This document shows, one piece after another, positions 1 to 12,000 of a stretch of DNA of 64,000 bases. Origin of the DNA: Microstegium vimineum (taxonomy: Eukaryota; Streptophyta; Magnoliopsida; Poales; Poaceae); assembly GCA_022036555.1 (NCBI GenBank), contig CM039141.1, positions 4,313,773-4,377,772 of the forward strand, in the 5' to 3' direction. A model generated the notes under the pieces. That model did not search any database. It worked only from the letters and a program-made list of their open reading frames with translations, and was not told the DNA's origin. Both the position numbers and the translations under genes were made by a program. Numbering within the stretch: the first letter of the stretch is position 1; each line of letters begins with the position of its first letter.

Positions 1-849
1 TGTCATGTTGGTCATCATCAACATTTCATCCTCACTGAAATTGGTCCTCTTCCTCTTAGCCCCCACTGTGGATGGCCCTTGGTCAGTTTCTTTGCTCCCT
101 TCACCCACCTCAGTGCTGGTTTTGCCATCATAGGCAGGAGCAGTGAAACTATCCCCCTCAATCTTAGCAGCCAGAGTCAACTTGGTTGACCCCAAGAGCC
201 TCACTAGAACCTAAGGCAAATCTACCAGTGGCCATGGCAGAACCAAAAATGGTCTGCATCTCATAGTAGAACCTGATAGGGGTGTTCAGAAACTCAGCAT
301 CCTTAGGGTGGTCCTGCAGTCAGTGTATACAGTTTAAGAAACAATTTAAGAGACAAGAAAGATTTGGACATGTTGTGCAAAACTAGTTACTACCTTACAG
401 TGGCCGAGGAAATGCTCAGGCTTCAGCATTATGGCATTGGTGTCATCATCAAACAGGGCACCACTAAGGTCCTTGAGCTTACAGACTCTACCCCACTTCT
501 GCCTCCACTTCCTAAGGTGGTTGTACACCTGGGTAGAACTCACAACATCACCACTATACTCCCTAAGAGCTTTGGCCATTAAGTTGACATCCTTATCCTT
601 GAAGCACTTCTCAGCCCTACTACCATCACCCACTATCTGGGCCATTCTCCTAAGGACAAACCCTGAGGTGTTGTTGTTCCACCTCATTGGTGGCCTAACA
701 CCCCCCTGAGCAGGAGGTACAACAACCCCCTCTGGTACATCAGCCCCCACATCAAACACATCAACCACATCAGCCCCAGCAACCACACCTTCAACCAAGT
801 TAGCAGCAGGCACAAATCCAGCAACAACAACAACACCAATTGCAGCCAT
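1..849 (-). CDS. Harbinger ORF1, Myb/SANT-like DNA-binding protein (partial)
   Basis: Two minus-strand exons are visible, 849..394 and 313..1, and the second runs off the window. The donor (AAG|GTAGT) and acceptor (CTGCAG|GACC) are canonical and the frame is kept across them. The protein begins with a Val/Ala-rich stretch of about 55 residues. A Trp-containing helical domain of the Myb/SANT-like type follows (MRWNNNTSGFVLRRM onward, with YNHLRKWRQKWGRV in the third helix region). After the intron comes the family's usual downstream segment (DHPKDAEFLNTPIRFY). In autonomous elements this protein helps bring transposase to the termini. The start at 849 was chosen because the upstream frame is low-complexity and hydrophobic; an earlier Met at 948 is possible. 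I see no lesion in the visible part. Confidence 0.7.
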
Positions 850-1052
850 CCTATTATGGTCACCAGGGAATAGATGAAGCAAAAGGGAACAATAGATGAA
901 GCAAATCCAACAAACAAATATTGAATAAAACAAGCATTGTTCCATCATTGGTCTCAGTTATGTACATCACTTATTACATGGCCAGCACACAACATGAGTT
1001 CCATATCCAGGGTCTACAGAAAAAGAATTGTACATGAATGCAAACACATGAA

Positions 1053-2416
1053 TCAAATCCTAGCAGGGCCTCTAGCAGCCCACATGACATTGCTAATGCC
1101 ATCCCTCCTAACAGTCATACCATTAGAGTCCTGAGACAACATGTCTCCCAAAGAACCTTGGGTTTCATTTGTATCTGGCTGGCTACCTACAAAAGTCTCC
1201 TCAGCTGGGACCATCTCATCAGCCCCAAATCTAATTATCTAGTTGTGAATGATGCAACAAGCAAGTACAAGCTTGACTTGTGTCTTGTATGTGTGGAAGG
1301 GCTTGCTGTCTAGAATACAAAATATGTTCTTGAGTGCACCAAAGGCCCTCTCCACTGTCACCCTAAGGGATGAATGCCTTAGGTTGAACAGCTCCCTTGC
1401 ATTGTTTGGATAGTTTCGGCTCCCAAATTCAGACAAGTGATATCTGACCCCCCCTGTATGGAGGAAGGAAACCACTGCGGTAGGCATAACCAGCATCTAT
1501 CAGGTAAAATTTGCCTACAAGGCCACCAAAAGATAAACTACAGTGAAGGTGTGTGACAGGTTTAGGACAAAATTTTATTGACTAATATGGTTTATTACCT
1601 TCTGGGAATGTAAACCCATCATTTCTCTCAATTGCATCAGCTAGAATTAGTGCATCATGGGCAGACCCCTCCGAACCAGCTAAGACATAAGTGAACTTTA
1701 GGTCAAAGTCCACAACAACCATCACATTTTGTGTGGGGTTTGATTTCCTACCCCTGAAAGCCTGTTGCATGTGTTTGGGCACCCTAGCCAACACATGTGT
1801 GCCATCAATGGCACCAATACAGTCCTATAAATCCATGCAAATGACATATGAACATACAATACCATCATTTGAGTTCCTAGTGCAGGACAACAAAATAAAC
1901 AAGTACCTGCATAAAAGGGTACCATCTTTGGCTACCCATTATTTTTGGATGTGTAGTGGTTGAAGGTGGCTTGATCATTTCAGCTCTAAGCTCCCCAATT
2001 GCAAAGAGAACTTGGTGGAAGATTCTACTGACAGTCTCAATGGATCTCCTAAAAGATTGGTGAACTACCATAAATCTCTGGTTGTGACCAACCACATGGA
2101 GGAACATTGCTACCTGTTCCTCAATACAACACCCAGCTGTTTCAGGTACAAGGGCTCTAGTCCTAAACAAGTTGCATAGAGCAAAAAAAGGAGCTCTTGT
2201 CATACGTAGCATAGATAGGCACTCTACATCATTGCTATTATAGATCATTTGGAGGGTTTATTGCCTATGTTGTTCAGCTATACTCCTAGGCCCATATGGT
2301 ATTGGATCTGGTTGGGCAGTAACTCTTCTAAGCCTAGAGACCAAAAATGACAGCATCACAACAACCATAGCAGCTGCCTGTCTAGCCATCATCTCACGTT
2401 GTTCATTTGGATCCAT
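1053..2416 (-). pseudogene. PIF/Harbinger DDE transposase, disabled
   Basis: Three exons encode a HARBI1-like nuclease (DDE_Tnp_4 type). Exon 1 runs from ATG at 2416 to about 1908, exon 2 from 1824 to about 1590, and exon 3 from about 1515 to 1053. Motifs visible are DCIGAIDGTH (first catalytic Asp), SAHDALIL (second Asp region) and VERAFGALK (Glu region). Three lesions break the frame: an in-frame TAA at 2258-2260 in exon 1, an extra base in the 7-C run at 1448-1454 in exon 3, and an in-frame TAG at 1239-1241 after the CCIIHN motif. Coding continues in frame beyond the last stop to a TGA at 1053-1055. The copy cannot make full-length transposase without readthrough and frameshifting. Confidence 0.85.
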
Positions 2417-3087
2417 CTACATGAATTAAACATTCAAAGGTATAGTTCAGTCCTAGTAGACCCTGGCTGGCCTCCACATGCTAGTGTATGAATTCAATAT
2501 ATACTATAGCACGACTGCAAAAATTAATTTGCCTCCAGTGCAATGGACACATTCATCATCGACCATAAAACCACAGCAACATCAATGATATCATGAACTT
2601 CGAAACAACGATACTTGGTAAAAAAACACAAGTTCCACCATGTACAAACAAACATTGCAAAGCAGTGTAACCAAATAAGTGCAAGATGAAACCCTAGAAT
2701 CAGATCAGTGGGGGATAGCGGGGGGATTTCACCTCGGTTCAAGCGACGGTGATGTAGCAGCAGATCTGGAAGTAGGCGAACAAGATCCGACAAATCCAAG
2801 ACCAACCAAAGCACAAGAAGGCGAAGGACAAAGAAGATCCGGCCAATCACCGAGGAACAGAAGCACCATCGGATCACGCACACAAATTCGGAGAGGAAGA
2901 AGACCGCCTCAACGGAGCCAGCAGCAGACGGTCGGATGCACAGTCAGCAAGAACGGAGAACAAAGACCACCGCCACGCGCACCGAACTCGCCGCCCCACC
3001 GGTCACTCAACGGGAGGGGATTGGGGAGGAATGGAGAAGATGAACCGCGGCCAAAGGGAGAAGAGAGCGGCGGAGGGGGGAGGTCGC

Positions 3088-3097
3088 CTTATATAGA
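3088..3097 (-). promoter_or_regulatory. TATA box of the Harbinger transcript
   Basis: On the minus strand the sequence reads TCTATATAAGG in a GC-rich stretch (2900-3300). It is followed by a pyrimidine-rich leader that contains TCTAGGGTTT near 2695, a motif common in grass 5' UTRs. The transposase ATG lies about 670 bases downstream. Inferred as the element's own promoter. Confidence 0.5.
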
Positions 3098-3380
3098 CGA
3101 CGATTTTCACCGGGGAGGGGAGCGCGGGGAACTTTCCACCTTCCCGCGCGAGCCCACCAGAGCCACCTGCCGCCGCGCCAAATCGCCCGCGCGAGGACGG
3201 AGCGAGTCTGGCTCCCAAAAATCGAACCCTAGAAGCATTTCCACGGAGCCAGGAGAGAGAGAGAGAGAGGGTGCTTTGCACCGCGGGGGCCAAGCCAGCA
3301 AATGGGCCAACACAATCAAACACGCGTAGTTGCAGCCCACGGGCGCGGCCAGGCCTCCGGGCCAGATATCAAACACGCCC

Positions 3381-4430
3381 TAATTAACCACGGATCGCTC
3401 GAGGTGTACAGAACTACAAAAGCTTTATATCAACAAATGTGCAATAACGAAACAAGCCATTCGCATCGTTCTACAGCATGGAGGTACTCCTCGGATTTGC
3501 GAAGTACCGCCTTCCAGATTTGGAAGGGGGTTCTTTATAGTGACATTGCATCAAAAGACTCTGCCGCATGGTGGGAGCAGCTGCCACTGGTTCATCGGAC
3601 ACCCGGAGATACAGGTGTTTATCAGCTGTCAGCTTTCCCAGCAAAGTCCTGCATGTCTGCACACGGAGATGGTAAACATATTGAAATCGAACTATTAATT
3701 AATATTTGATGATGTCGAATACAATACAAAATGCAAACATGATAATGCGGCCAACATACCTGAGGATTCAGTACATCCATCCGATGGATAACGTCCTCCT
3801 GATGCACGTAGAGCAAGGCAAACGATCAAACTTTTAATTCAAATAAAACAATATTGGCAATCATAGGCAGAATCGCAACTCCATAAGGAAATCGAAACAT
3901 CTTTTAGTCACATTCAGAAGAACTGTTTGATGAATTTAAGAAACTCACATCTGGCCTTAAGTGACTTCTTATATAGTATGATATGAAGATTAAAGAGAAT
4001 CAAAGGAAACATATACATGAAACAAGTGCAGTGGAACTGTGGAAGCACAACAACACAAACATAAACAGAACACGTCACAACGGAACATTTGAATGTATGT
4101 GAATGATATACAGTCTTGGATCTACCAGTGATTTCCCCCATTTTCGTACCTGAAGTTTTGAATTGTGACACTCGTACATAAAATCTGCCTAGAAGACTAG
4201 CTATTTTGTATGTTAAATACAAGCATACTTTCTGCATATAACATTAATATCACTCATTCAAGAACTCAGAAATCCAATTGCATATATAAAACTTCAGAAA
4301 ACTTCCCATCACAAAATAAGCAGGTCTAAATAAATGTAATAGAGACACACCTCCGAAAATCCTGGATACTGCATGACATATCCAACAATCCGACGACTTA
4401 AACCTTCGTAGACAGTTCCATTCATGCTGC
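3381..4430 (-). pseudogene. Inverted, truncated copy of the TFIIIC gene 3' end
   Basis: The minus strand here repeats 22424-23425 of the plus-strand TFIIIC gene, including introns and 3' flank. Exon 16 is partial (4351 to about 4430). The exon 17 copy is 3760..3798 and the exon 18 copy is 3471..3656, ending in the same RRYFANP...STSML and stop. Splice sites of the copies are intact and the frame is open. Exon 18 carries one extra codon (EPPSKSG against KPSKSG) and many substitutions, so the duplication is not recent. No promoter or 5' exons accompany it. The copy ends near 4430, just before the hAT insertion site. It is best read as a relic of a larger inverted duplication. Confidence 0.9.
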
Positions 4431-4483
4431 CCGGCACGCCACGCCACGCGCACCAGTGCTGATCAAGGTTTACGAAACCGAAC

Positions 4484-4985
4484 GGTTACCGGCTGGTTAC
4501 CGCGGTAACCGGACTTACCGCCTACCACCGGTTCGGTTTCGGTAATGGTTTGAATTCAAATTTCAAATTTGAATTTCAAAAAATCGAAAATGCTGAAAAA
4601 ATTCCTAAAAATAGTTCATGATTTATAGAGTCGAATGGTGTAATTTTTTTTTCAAATTGGAGTTCGTTTGCTATTTTTTTGACGTGTACAAGTTTGAAAA
4701 AAAAGAAAAAAGAAAAAAACCAGCCGACCCGTAAAGGGCCCATGCGGCCCATTTCGTCCAGGAGGCAGAGGGCGTGGGGGTATCTGCTCCCAGAAGCTTA
4801 TCCACCCCCTCTCATCCCCAGTCCGCCCGTGCTCGTCGCGTTCCGCCGCCGAGCGTCGGTAACCGACCTCGCACCGTCGGTTACCGAGGGAAGGGGTCGG
4901 TAACCGCCCCCGTCGCCACATCCACCGCCCTAGAGCGGCTACCGAGCGGGCGCACTCGGTAACCGACGTTGTGCGACGGTTACCG
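4484..4985. repeat. Left subterminal GGTTACCG motif array
   Basis: At least seven copies of GGTTACCG or its complement CGGTAACC occur here, including a perfect 16-bp palindrome at 4495-4510. In hAT elements, subterminal short repeats in both orientations bind transposase, so this cluster is the likely binding platform (inference). Confidence 0.65.
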
Positions 4986-5342
4986 TCCGACAGTTGAAGG
5001 TAAGCTTTTTTTGTTTTTGTTTTTTCATTTCCTTTCACTTGTAGTTGTTTTAGTTGTAGGATTTAGTTAGAACAAGCTTTAGGATGTAGGATTGATGGAG
5101 TATAAGATGTAGAAAATATTTATTGTAGTATTTAAGTAGGATTTGATTTAGGATGTATGTAGGAGTTAGATTTATTTGGTTTAGGATTTAGGATTTGCGG
5201 TTGGATTTGCTTTAGGATGTACGTAGGATTTATGTTTTTTTTGATATAGGATTTAGGATTTAGGTGTATGTTAGGATTTATGTTTATTTGCGGTATGATT
5301 TGATGCATGTGTTCGATTTGTTTGTGTTGTCCATTTGTGCAG

Positions 5343-7431
5343 GAAGACAATACCGAAAGGCGTGGTATGGGAGCATGGTGAGAATCTTGCTCCCGGTTGG
5401 AGATGCAATTACTGCCATACACAAAAAACAGGGGGTGGTGCTTCCCGATTGAAGCAGCATTTGGCTGCGCGCGGAACGGAGGTGATCCACTGCAGCAAGG
5501 TGCCCAAAGAAGTCCGGGAGTACTTTCAGCGGGACATTGACAGATCTAGGCAGACAGCTAAAGACCGCTCTCGGCAGAAGGTGGCACGAGAGGCTGCTGC
5601 AACGGAGGGCAACCACCCCCTTGACGATGACGAATACGAGGCTCAGATGCAGGCAACCGTTAATTTGTCCAGAGCAAAATATGAGTACCAAGAGGGGGGG
5701 CAGCGGAGAGGAGACGCTTACGAGCGTGGAGGTGGCAGTGGTACTGGTACTGCTTCGCAGGGGGGCAATCCTTTCCAGAGGATGTTTCGGAGGTCTGGTT
5801 CACAGAGGCAGACCCCTGCGGCGGTGGAGGACTACAACTTGGCAGCCGGTATGAGGGCTGGACTGAAGTATACAAGGATTGATACAGGGTCATGGACGCA
5901 GAGGGGAAGGAACGCGAAGGATGCACTTGGGAAAGCTTGGGGAAAATTTTTCTATATTGCAGGAATCCCCAGGAGACAGGCGGACAATCCGTACTTTGTT
6001 AGTGCGGTCAGGGAGACGCAGAAGTGGGATAATTACATATACTTGGAGACCTATGTCATTACGTATATTTCTGTATTCTCATGATTCGCTTACGATTGCA
6101 GGTGAAGGCATCGCGTCACCCAGTGGAAGGGATATAGATGGGAAGTACCTCGATCAGAATGAGGCGGACTTGCAGAGCCAGTACGCAAAGTTTCAGGAGG
6201 AGTGACCCATGTTTGGGGTCACGTTTATGTGTGATTCGTGGACGGGCCCGACAAAAATGAATGTCATCAATTTTTTGATCTATTGCAATGGCGGCATGTG
6301 GTTCCATAAGTCAGTTGATGCGACTGGAAAAAGCCAAGATTCATCTTATTTGTTGGGGGGTACGTCCAAAATATTGTGGCAGTTCACATGCACTATGTTT
6401 TCTCGGTTCCACTAAATGTTGTGCCTACTTGTGCAGCTGATTCGCAAGGTGGTTGAGGAGATAGGTGCTGAGCATATCGTGCATATCGTCACGGACAACG
6501 ACTCCAACTACAAGAAAGCATGCAGGAGATTGAACGAGGAGTATGAGCATATTGTTTGGACACCTTGCCTTGCACACACCATCAACTTGATGTTGAAGGA
6601 CATTGGTGTAAGGCCGGAGCATGCAGGCATGATCTCTGTATGCAAGCGTATTTCAACTTGGCTGCACAACCATGGCGAGTTGAATGCAATGATGAGGGAA
6701 GTCATTGGTGGTGAGTTGGTCAAATGGAATGCCACTAGGTTTGGGACCAACTACATGTTCATGGAGAGCTTCCATCGGAAGCGTGATCGTTTTATGCAGT
6801 GGATGGGATCTCCAGAGTTCTTGCAGAGTAGGTGAGGAAAATCCAGGGAAGGATATTATGCTCACGCAAGATTGTCTAGTATACAGTGGTGGGATGAACT
6901 TAAATACATCATCGATTCAGTGACACCAATTTACAGGTTCCTTCGGTTTGCTGATCAAGATAAGCGACCTAACCTGTGTGAGGTAGTGTACAACTTTCAA
7001 GAGTGCAAAAAGGAGATGAAGAACTTCTTTGGAACAAATGTCCAAACATGGCATGAGTACAAGGCTATCATGGATGGCAGGATTGCGGACGTGTACTATA
7101 GCACGCATGTGGACCCAGGTGCGATCACAACCATTGTTTAAATAGCAATCTCTACATATTGAGTATGTACCATATGCTAATTTGCCGTGCATCATATGTT
7201 GCAGCTGCTGTCCTGAACCCAAGGCTTGTATATCATTAGAATCCAACTGCGCAAATGTTTGTTGGTCTCAAGGAAGCATTTGGAAAAATGACGGATGCGC
7301 ATACCACCGTCTTGGCATTACAGGAGGCAGAAACATTCCGCCAACACCTTGGGGAGTTTGGCATGCCGAAACGGGGTCTTCCCTTATATGCTACGCCAGT
7401 GACCATGATGTTTGCATGTCTACGACACAAG
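5343..7431 (+). pseudogene. hAT transposase (BED finger, DUF659), decayed
   Basis: The first coding exon starts after TTTGTGCAG at 5342 and encodes a BED-type zinc finger (WRCNYCHTQK, SRLKQHLA, then a Cys-Val-Pro-like segment). Later exons carry the DUF659 motifs FMCDSWTGPT, VTDNDSNYKKA and TPCLAHTINLMLKDI. Further downstream come WWDELKYI and VLNPRLVYH. In-frame stops occur at 6203 (TGA), near 6833 (TGA) and after VLNPRLVYH near 7237 (TAG). The donor after the first block near 5994 lacks an obvious GT. The C-terminal hAT dimerisation domain cannot be found before the element ends. The gene is not functional. Confidence 0.85.
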
Positions 7432-7631
7432 GTATTTCCATGGACAATTTGTTGTTGCAACGGTGAACTACGTTATTTACGTCGTGAATTTGTGACTAGT
7501 GCATTATTACGATATTTCGATGCGTTGTCCATTTGTGTCATACTATTTTTCCCTGCATTGTGTGTTCTATTTACATCATTATGTGCAAAGGTCATGGAAA
7601 AAAATGGATTGTTTCAAGCAAAAAAAAGAAG

Positions 7632-7790
7632 AGTAACCGACGGTTTAGGGCGGTTATCGACCAGGCCGGATGGTAACCGACCCTAACCGAACGGTTACCG
7701 TTCGCTGACCGTTTGCACTGCGTCGTTTGAATTCAAAATCCAAACCATTCGGTTTGGGAACGGTTTGGTCGGTAACGGTTACCGGCCAAT
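7632..7790. repeat. Right subterminal GGTTACCG motif array
   Basis: Several full or near-full copies of CGGTAACC/GGTTACCG lie within 200 bases of the right end, mirroring the left cluster. Confidence 0.6.
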
Positions 7791-7843
7791 CGGCCATGAC
7801 CGGTTCCCATCGGCAAAACGATAGCAAAAACGTTGGTGCTGAT

Positions 7844-9011
7844 ACGGCAGCGGCAGGCATCAGGATCAGTCACGCCACGCGCGACGGCACGAGGCATGCA
7901 TGCAGCGTGTGACCATCTTGACTTAGCTTCGGTAGCCGGTACAAGCCACGCGTCCGCCGTGCGTCTCCTTTTCTGGTCACTTCGTTCGTTGGCCACATAC
8001 GGAGTACAAAGCAAACGGTGAGGTGAGGCACTGGCACTCGACCTCATCCAACTCTAACTACAACTACTCCAGTAGTCAACAACTCTCAGGCCGTGCCGTG
8101 CTCTTTGCCGGCGTGCGTGCTAGCACAGGGCCACAACATCACAAACCTTGCAACCATTATTGTAGCACACGACGCTTGCATAGTGGATGTGCACAGTAGA
8201 TCTTTTTCCATTTAATTTGTTGCCTATTTAATTTGTTTCTTCTTAGAAACTACCTAGAAAAACTATGTATTGGAGAATATAGTTTCTTGCAGTGGTTTCT
8301 TAGGTTAGAAACTATCCGATAGTTTCTGTGAGAGATTAATTATAGATTTTTAAGATTTAGTGATTAGTTATATATTTTTTGTAATTTTTAACATATATGG
8401 TAATTGTATATTTTTGGAATTTCATACTCAAGTTCGTCACTGTCAGTGTATCGCAGCAAATTCACCTTGCAGAGCCAAGTATCAACGTGCCAATAGTTGG
8501 AGAAAAACAGAAACCGATAGCACATAGGGCAGAAAAAATGGGAGAGAAAGAGGCTCTCATCCTGGCCATTGGTGGCTCATTGGATGGCTGAGATACTGCT
8601 AGTAGTAACTGCACCCGATCCTAGTCCGACTATGACACATGGGATCCACCTGTTAGCAATTTATTTATTTTTTCCTTCCTCCTTTCTTCCCGTCGTCCGC
8701 ATCCCCGCATCTTCCCCAGTTTTTTTTCCCCCGTCGTCCGGTATCCGCATCTCCCACGAGGCGGGTCTGGGCACGGAGGCCCGCGCACCCGCCGCCGCCT
8801 GCCCGCGGCACCGCGCGTCGCCGTCCGCCCGTGTCGGGTTCGTCGCAATTCGCCCGCATCACCGCGCGCCGCCGCCGTCCGCACGCCACCAGGTCGGCGC
8901 TCCTCTTGTTCTAAGCCCACAGTCGAGCGTGCGTGCTGACGACCCCGTGCTCGTCCCACCTGGGAGGACCCCGTTCTCGTCCGCATTGAGGCTGTTTTAC
9001 TTCGGTTTGCC
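7844..9011. other. 5' flank and probable 5' UTR of the TFIIIC gene
   Basis: No gene is visible at 7844-8640; it is AT-rich with short palindromes built on AGTTTCT/AGAAACT at 8240-8330. From about 8690 the sequence becomes strongly GC-rich, as expected for a grass 5' UTR, up to the ATG at 9012. No clear TATA box was found, so the promoter position is not resolved. Confidence 0.4.
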
Positions 9012-12000
9012 ATGGCCATGGATGTGCTCGTCTCGGTGGCATTGGACGAGGTGTGTGCCAGCCTCTCCGCCGGGCTCCCAGTAACTAGCCTATGGACTGC
9101 GCTATCCGGGAAGTTTGAGGCGGCTGGCCTCCCTCTTGACTTGGCCGTCAAGAGTGCCCTCTTTGCTCGTCTCATTGCGCTCCCTCACATCAGCCTCATG
9201 GAACCTAAACCTGGTAAAAACCCAGGTAAACAGGGTAAACAGGATGACACGCTCGTCCACTCGTCGGAGAAGATTGTGGAGGCGGCCGAACGGCAAGGCG
9301 CTCTGCTGTTTGCGAGCCCGGCTCTCAGCGATAACTTCCTCGGGATTTATGATCACAGATACTCCGCCTCGAAGCTAAGTACCAATCAGAAGGAGACGCT
9401 AGAGCGTGTAGGAGCAAGCAGGTGCACTCTTATGTATCATTTGAGCAAAATTGTCATATCTTCCTACACCCTCTTCGTTTTATTGTAATTGTAGAGTTCC
9501 TATGAGTTTGCATATCTATTGAGTTAATTACATTCCACATGGTTGTTTATTACTCAAAGGAGTTTCGAGGGTGCTCAAACAGTCATAAATATGGATGAAC
9601 ATTTGAGCTTGCATTTTTGCTATATATGTCGTATCTGAATCTCTTTGCAAGTGCCAAGCAATGCTCTTATATATTTCTTATTAGTAGAGAAATATACGTG
9701 CAATGGTAAATAAACATAATGCCTTTGCTTATAATGTGTGCAATTATTTTAATTTATCATAGGACTTCTGGAGTCACACAAAAGTCTTTGTGGGAAAGTT
9801 TTGGCATGGAACCACACCAAAGCACTGACATGAAACCAAGCAAAACTGTTCGCATGAAAGGAAACAACTTCCATTATGTTGTGAAGACCCTTCAGTCCCA
9901 GGGTTTAATTGTTGGGAAACAAGCAATTGTAAAGTCTAATGACGTTGGGGCCGAGACGGAATATGATTCGCGGAATAGTCTTGTTGTCAGCACCAACTTG
10001 TTATATCTCTCAAGATATGCCAAAGAATTGAATATGAACTCATATCAAAGAATTGAGATCGCAAAGCCCAAACTTGGGAGAGATGAAGAAATCAACATAG
10101 ATGCTTTACAAGAAGATGGGAATCTTAGTGTAGACTACAAGAGCTATGTTTCTATTCATGATTATCTTCCAGCAATGAAAGCCATATGTGACAAACTTGA
10201 AGCAGCTAGTGGACAGGTCAACCCTTCTCTTCCTTTGGTTTGTGTGCTGCTTTTTATTTTTCATTTTTCTAACTTTGGGCAACTATTTCCTATATTTATA
10301 GGTTCTAGCTATGTCAGATATAAAAAAGGAACTCAATTACAAGATGCGACGTGGGCACAGGGCATGGAGAAATGTAGGTTTTCTTGTAATCCCTTGTTGC
10401 TTATGTTCTCCATACTTCTTCTGGATGCTACTGAGACACCTTTTTCTTAGGTACTGCATAGGCTTTTAGATGCACAGCTTGTCGAGGAAATTGGTGCCAA
10501 AGTTGATGATGAGGTGATGTTTGTCCTTATTTCTTTGTTCTAATGTAGTTATGGTCTTAAAATCTTTGGGCTTAATTCTTCTGGTTCGTGGTGCTTCTTG
10601 TTAAGGATGATAAATTCAAGAAATTGACATACTTATCTTTTATTGAAAACAATTCAAGCTTTAAACATCTGATTCCCATAAACACTAGCTACTGTACAAT
10701 CATTATTCAGTACACTGGTCCAGACGCTGGTGATTTTCTTTTTTAACAAGGAAGCTATGGCCCTACTCCCCCCCCCCCCCCCCCCCCCCCCATTATACTA
10801 ATCTGAAGCAGAGTGTAAGGTGACAGAGCTTGACCCCAGAGTCCAGATAAAAGAGTCCAATTTAAAAACAGGAAAGGCTAGAGACCTCAATGAGATAAAA
10901 AAAGTATGAATTGGCCAATTACTCACCCTAGAGTAATAACAACAAAACCATGATTAGCATGTGCACTAGTTACTTCGATGACTGTAGCGGCTCCATTCAA
11001 TAATCTGATATACTCCCTCCATCCTGAAATAAACTTTTTTAAGTTTGACCAAGTTTATAGATGATATTATTGACATGTACTACATAAAAAAGTCAAATAC
11101 CAAAATATATTTCATAACAAATCTTATGATGCTCATTGAACGTTGTAATTCTTCATCTTTTGTCTATAGACTTGGTCAAACTTTGGTAGTTTGACTTAGG
11201 ATAAACTCTGATGATTTTTATTTCAGGACAGAGGGAGTATTTGGAAACTGCAACTACATATACAATAGCTTCTTTTTGAAACTGCTACGAAAGTGACAAT
11301 AAAATCTGTCAGGCATGTAGTGACACGGTTTATTCAGTCTGCAGTACCTGATCAAACTTCAATCATTTACGCAGCTGCATGCTTCATGTAACCTAGAAGC
11401 TATATAAATAATTCCCTTTTCCCAGGTTATTCGCTGCTTGCGTCTTCTGAAGAAATTTAATTCAAATGAATTTAAGCAAGAAAGTACAGCCTCAAACTTT
11501 AAACTTGGCAATAAATGCTTGATCACCGATCAAATTATGGAGCTTCCATTAGAGAACTCCATATATGATATGATCCACGACGAAGGGCCAAAAGGTGCAA
11601 CTCTTGTTGAGGTATCTCTCTGAACCTTTAAGCAGTGCAATTTGATGTGTGGTGCTCCTTTTTAATGATATGCTAAATTTCTTCAAAGCATCTGAGCATC
11701 AAGAGTGCCATTATATTTCTTGTTTTAAAAGATATAGTTGTTTCCGTAGCTGGTTATTTAATTTAGCAACCTGGAGGACAGCAGTAAGGTTAGTGCTTTC
11801 TCTTTTGTCTCCAAAAATCCATGTGGCAATATTGAAATAGCCCCCCTCCCCACCCCCACCCCCCCACCCCCAAAAAACAACATTTATCAAATTTTATCTC
11901 CCTTATTAAACAAATAATGTTATAATGGTTTGTGAATGAGGTTGGAATTGCCACTGCCATATCGTAAGTCATCCTCGTTGCCATGTGAGGTCTCTTTCTC

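Larger units (their letters stand above)
1..3380 (-). mobile_element. PIF/Harbinger DNA transposon, left end outside window
   Basis: Two minus-strand genes lie in the order transposase then Myb/SANT-like protein, the usual two-gene content of plant PIF/Harbinger (Pong-like) elements. The right terminus is placed at 3380. Read on the minus strand it starts GGGCGTGTTTGATAT, close to the GGGCCTGTTTGG-type terminus of this superfamily. It is followed by TAA (3381-3383), which fits the 3-bp TTA/TAA target duplication. The left terminus and second target copy are off the window, so the TSD cannot be confirmed. The insertion abuts sequence matching the 3' flank of the TFIIIC gene. Confidence 0.75.
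4464..7835 (+). mobile_element. hAT-superfamily transposon with 8-bp TSD
   Basis: The octamer GTGCTGAT occurs immediately outside both ends (4456-4463 and 7836-7843), the TSD length expected for hAT elements. The ends read CAAGGTTTAC (left) and, on the complement, CAACGTTTTT (right), short imperfect inverted repeats. The 3.37-kb interior holds a decayed BED-finger/DUF659-type transposase gene on the plus strand. Both ends carry many GGTTACCG/CGGTAACC motifs. The insertion lies just beyond the truncated TFIIIC copy. Confidence 0.85.

Noticed and set aside
2679..3329. Plus-strand frame of 216 codons, Arg/Pro-rich
   Set aside because: It is the antisense of a GC-rich promoter and leader on the minus strand and resembles no protein.
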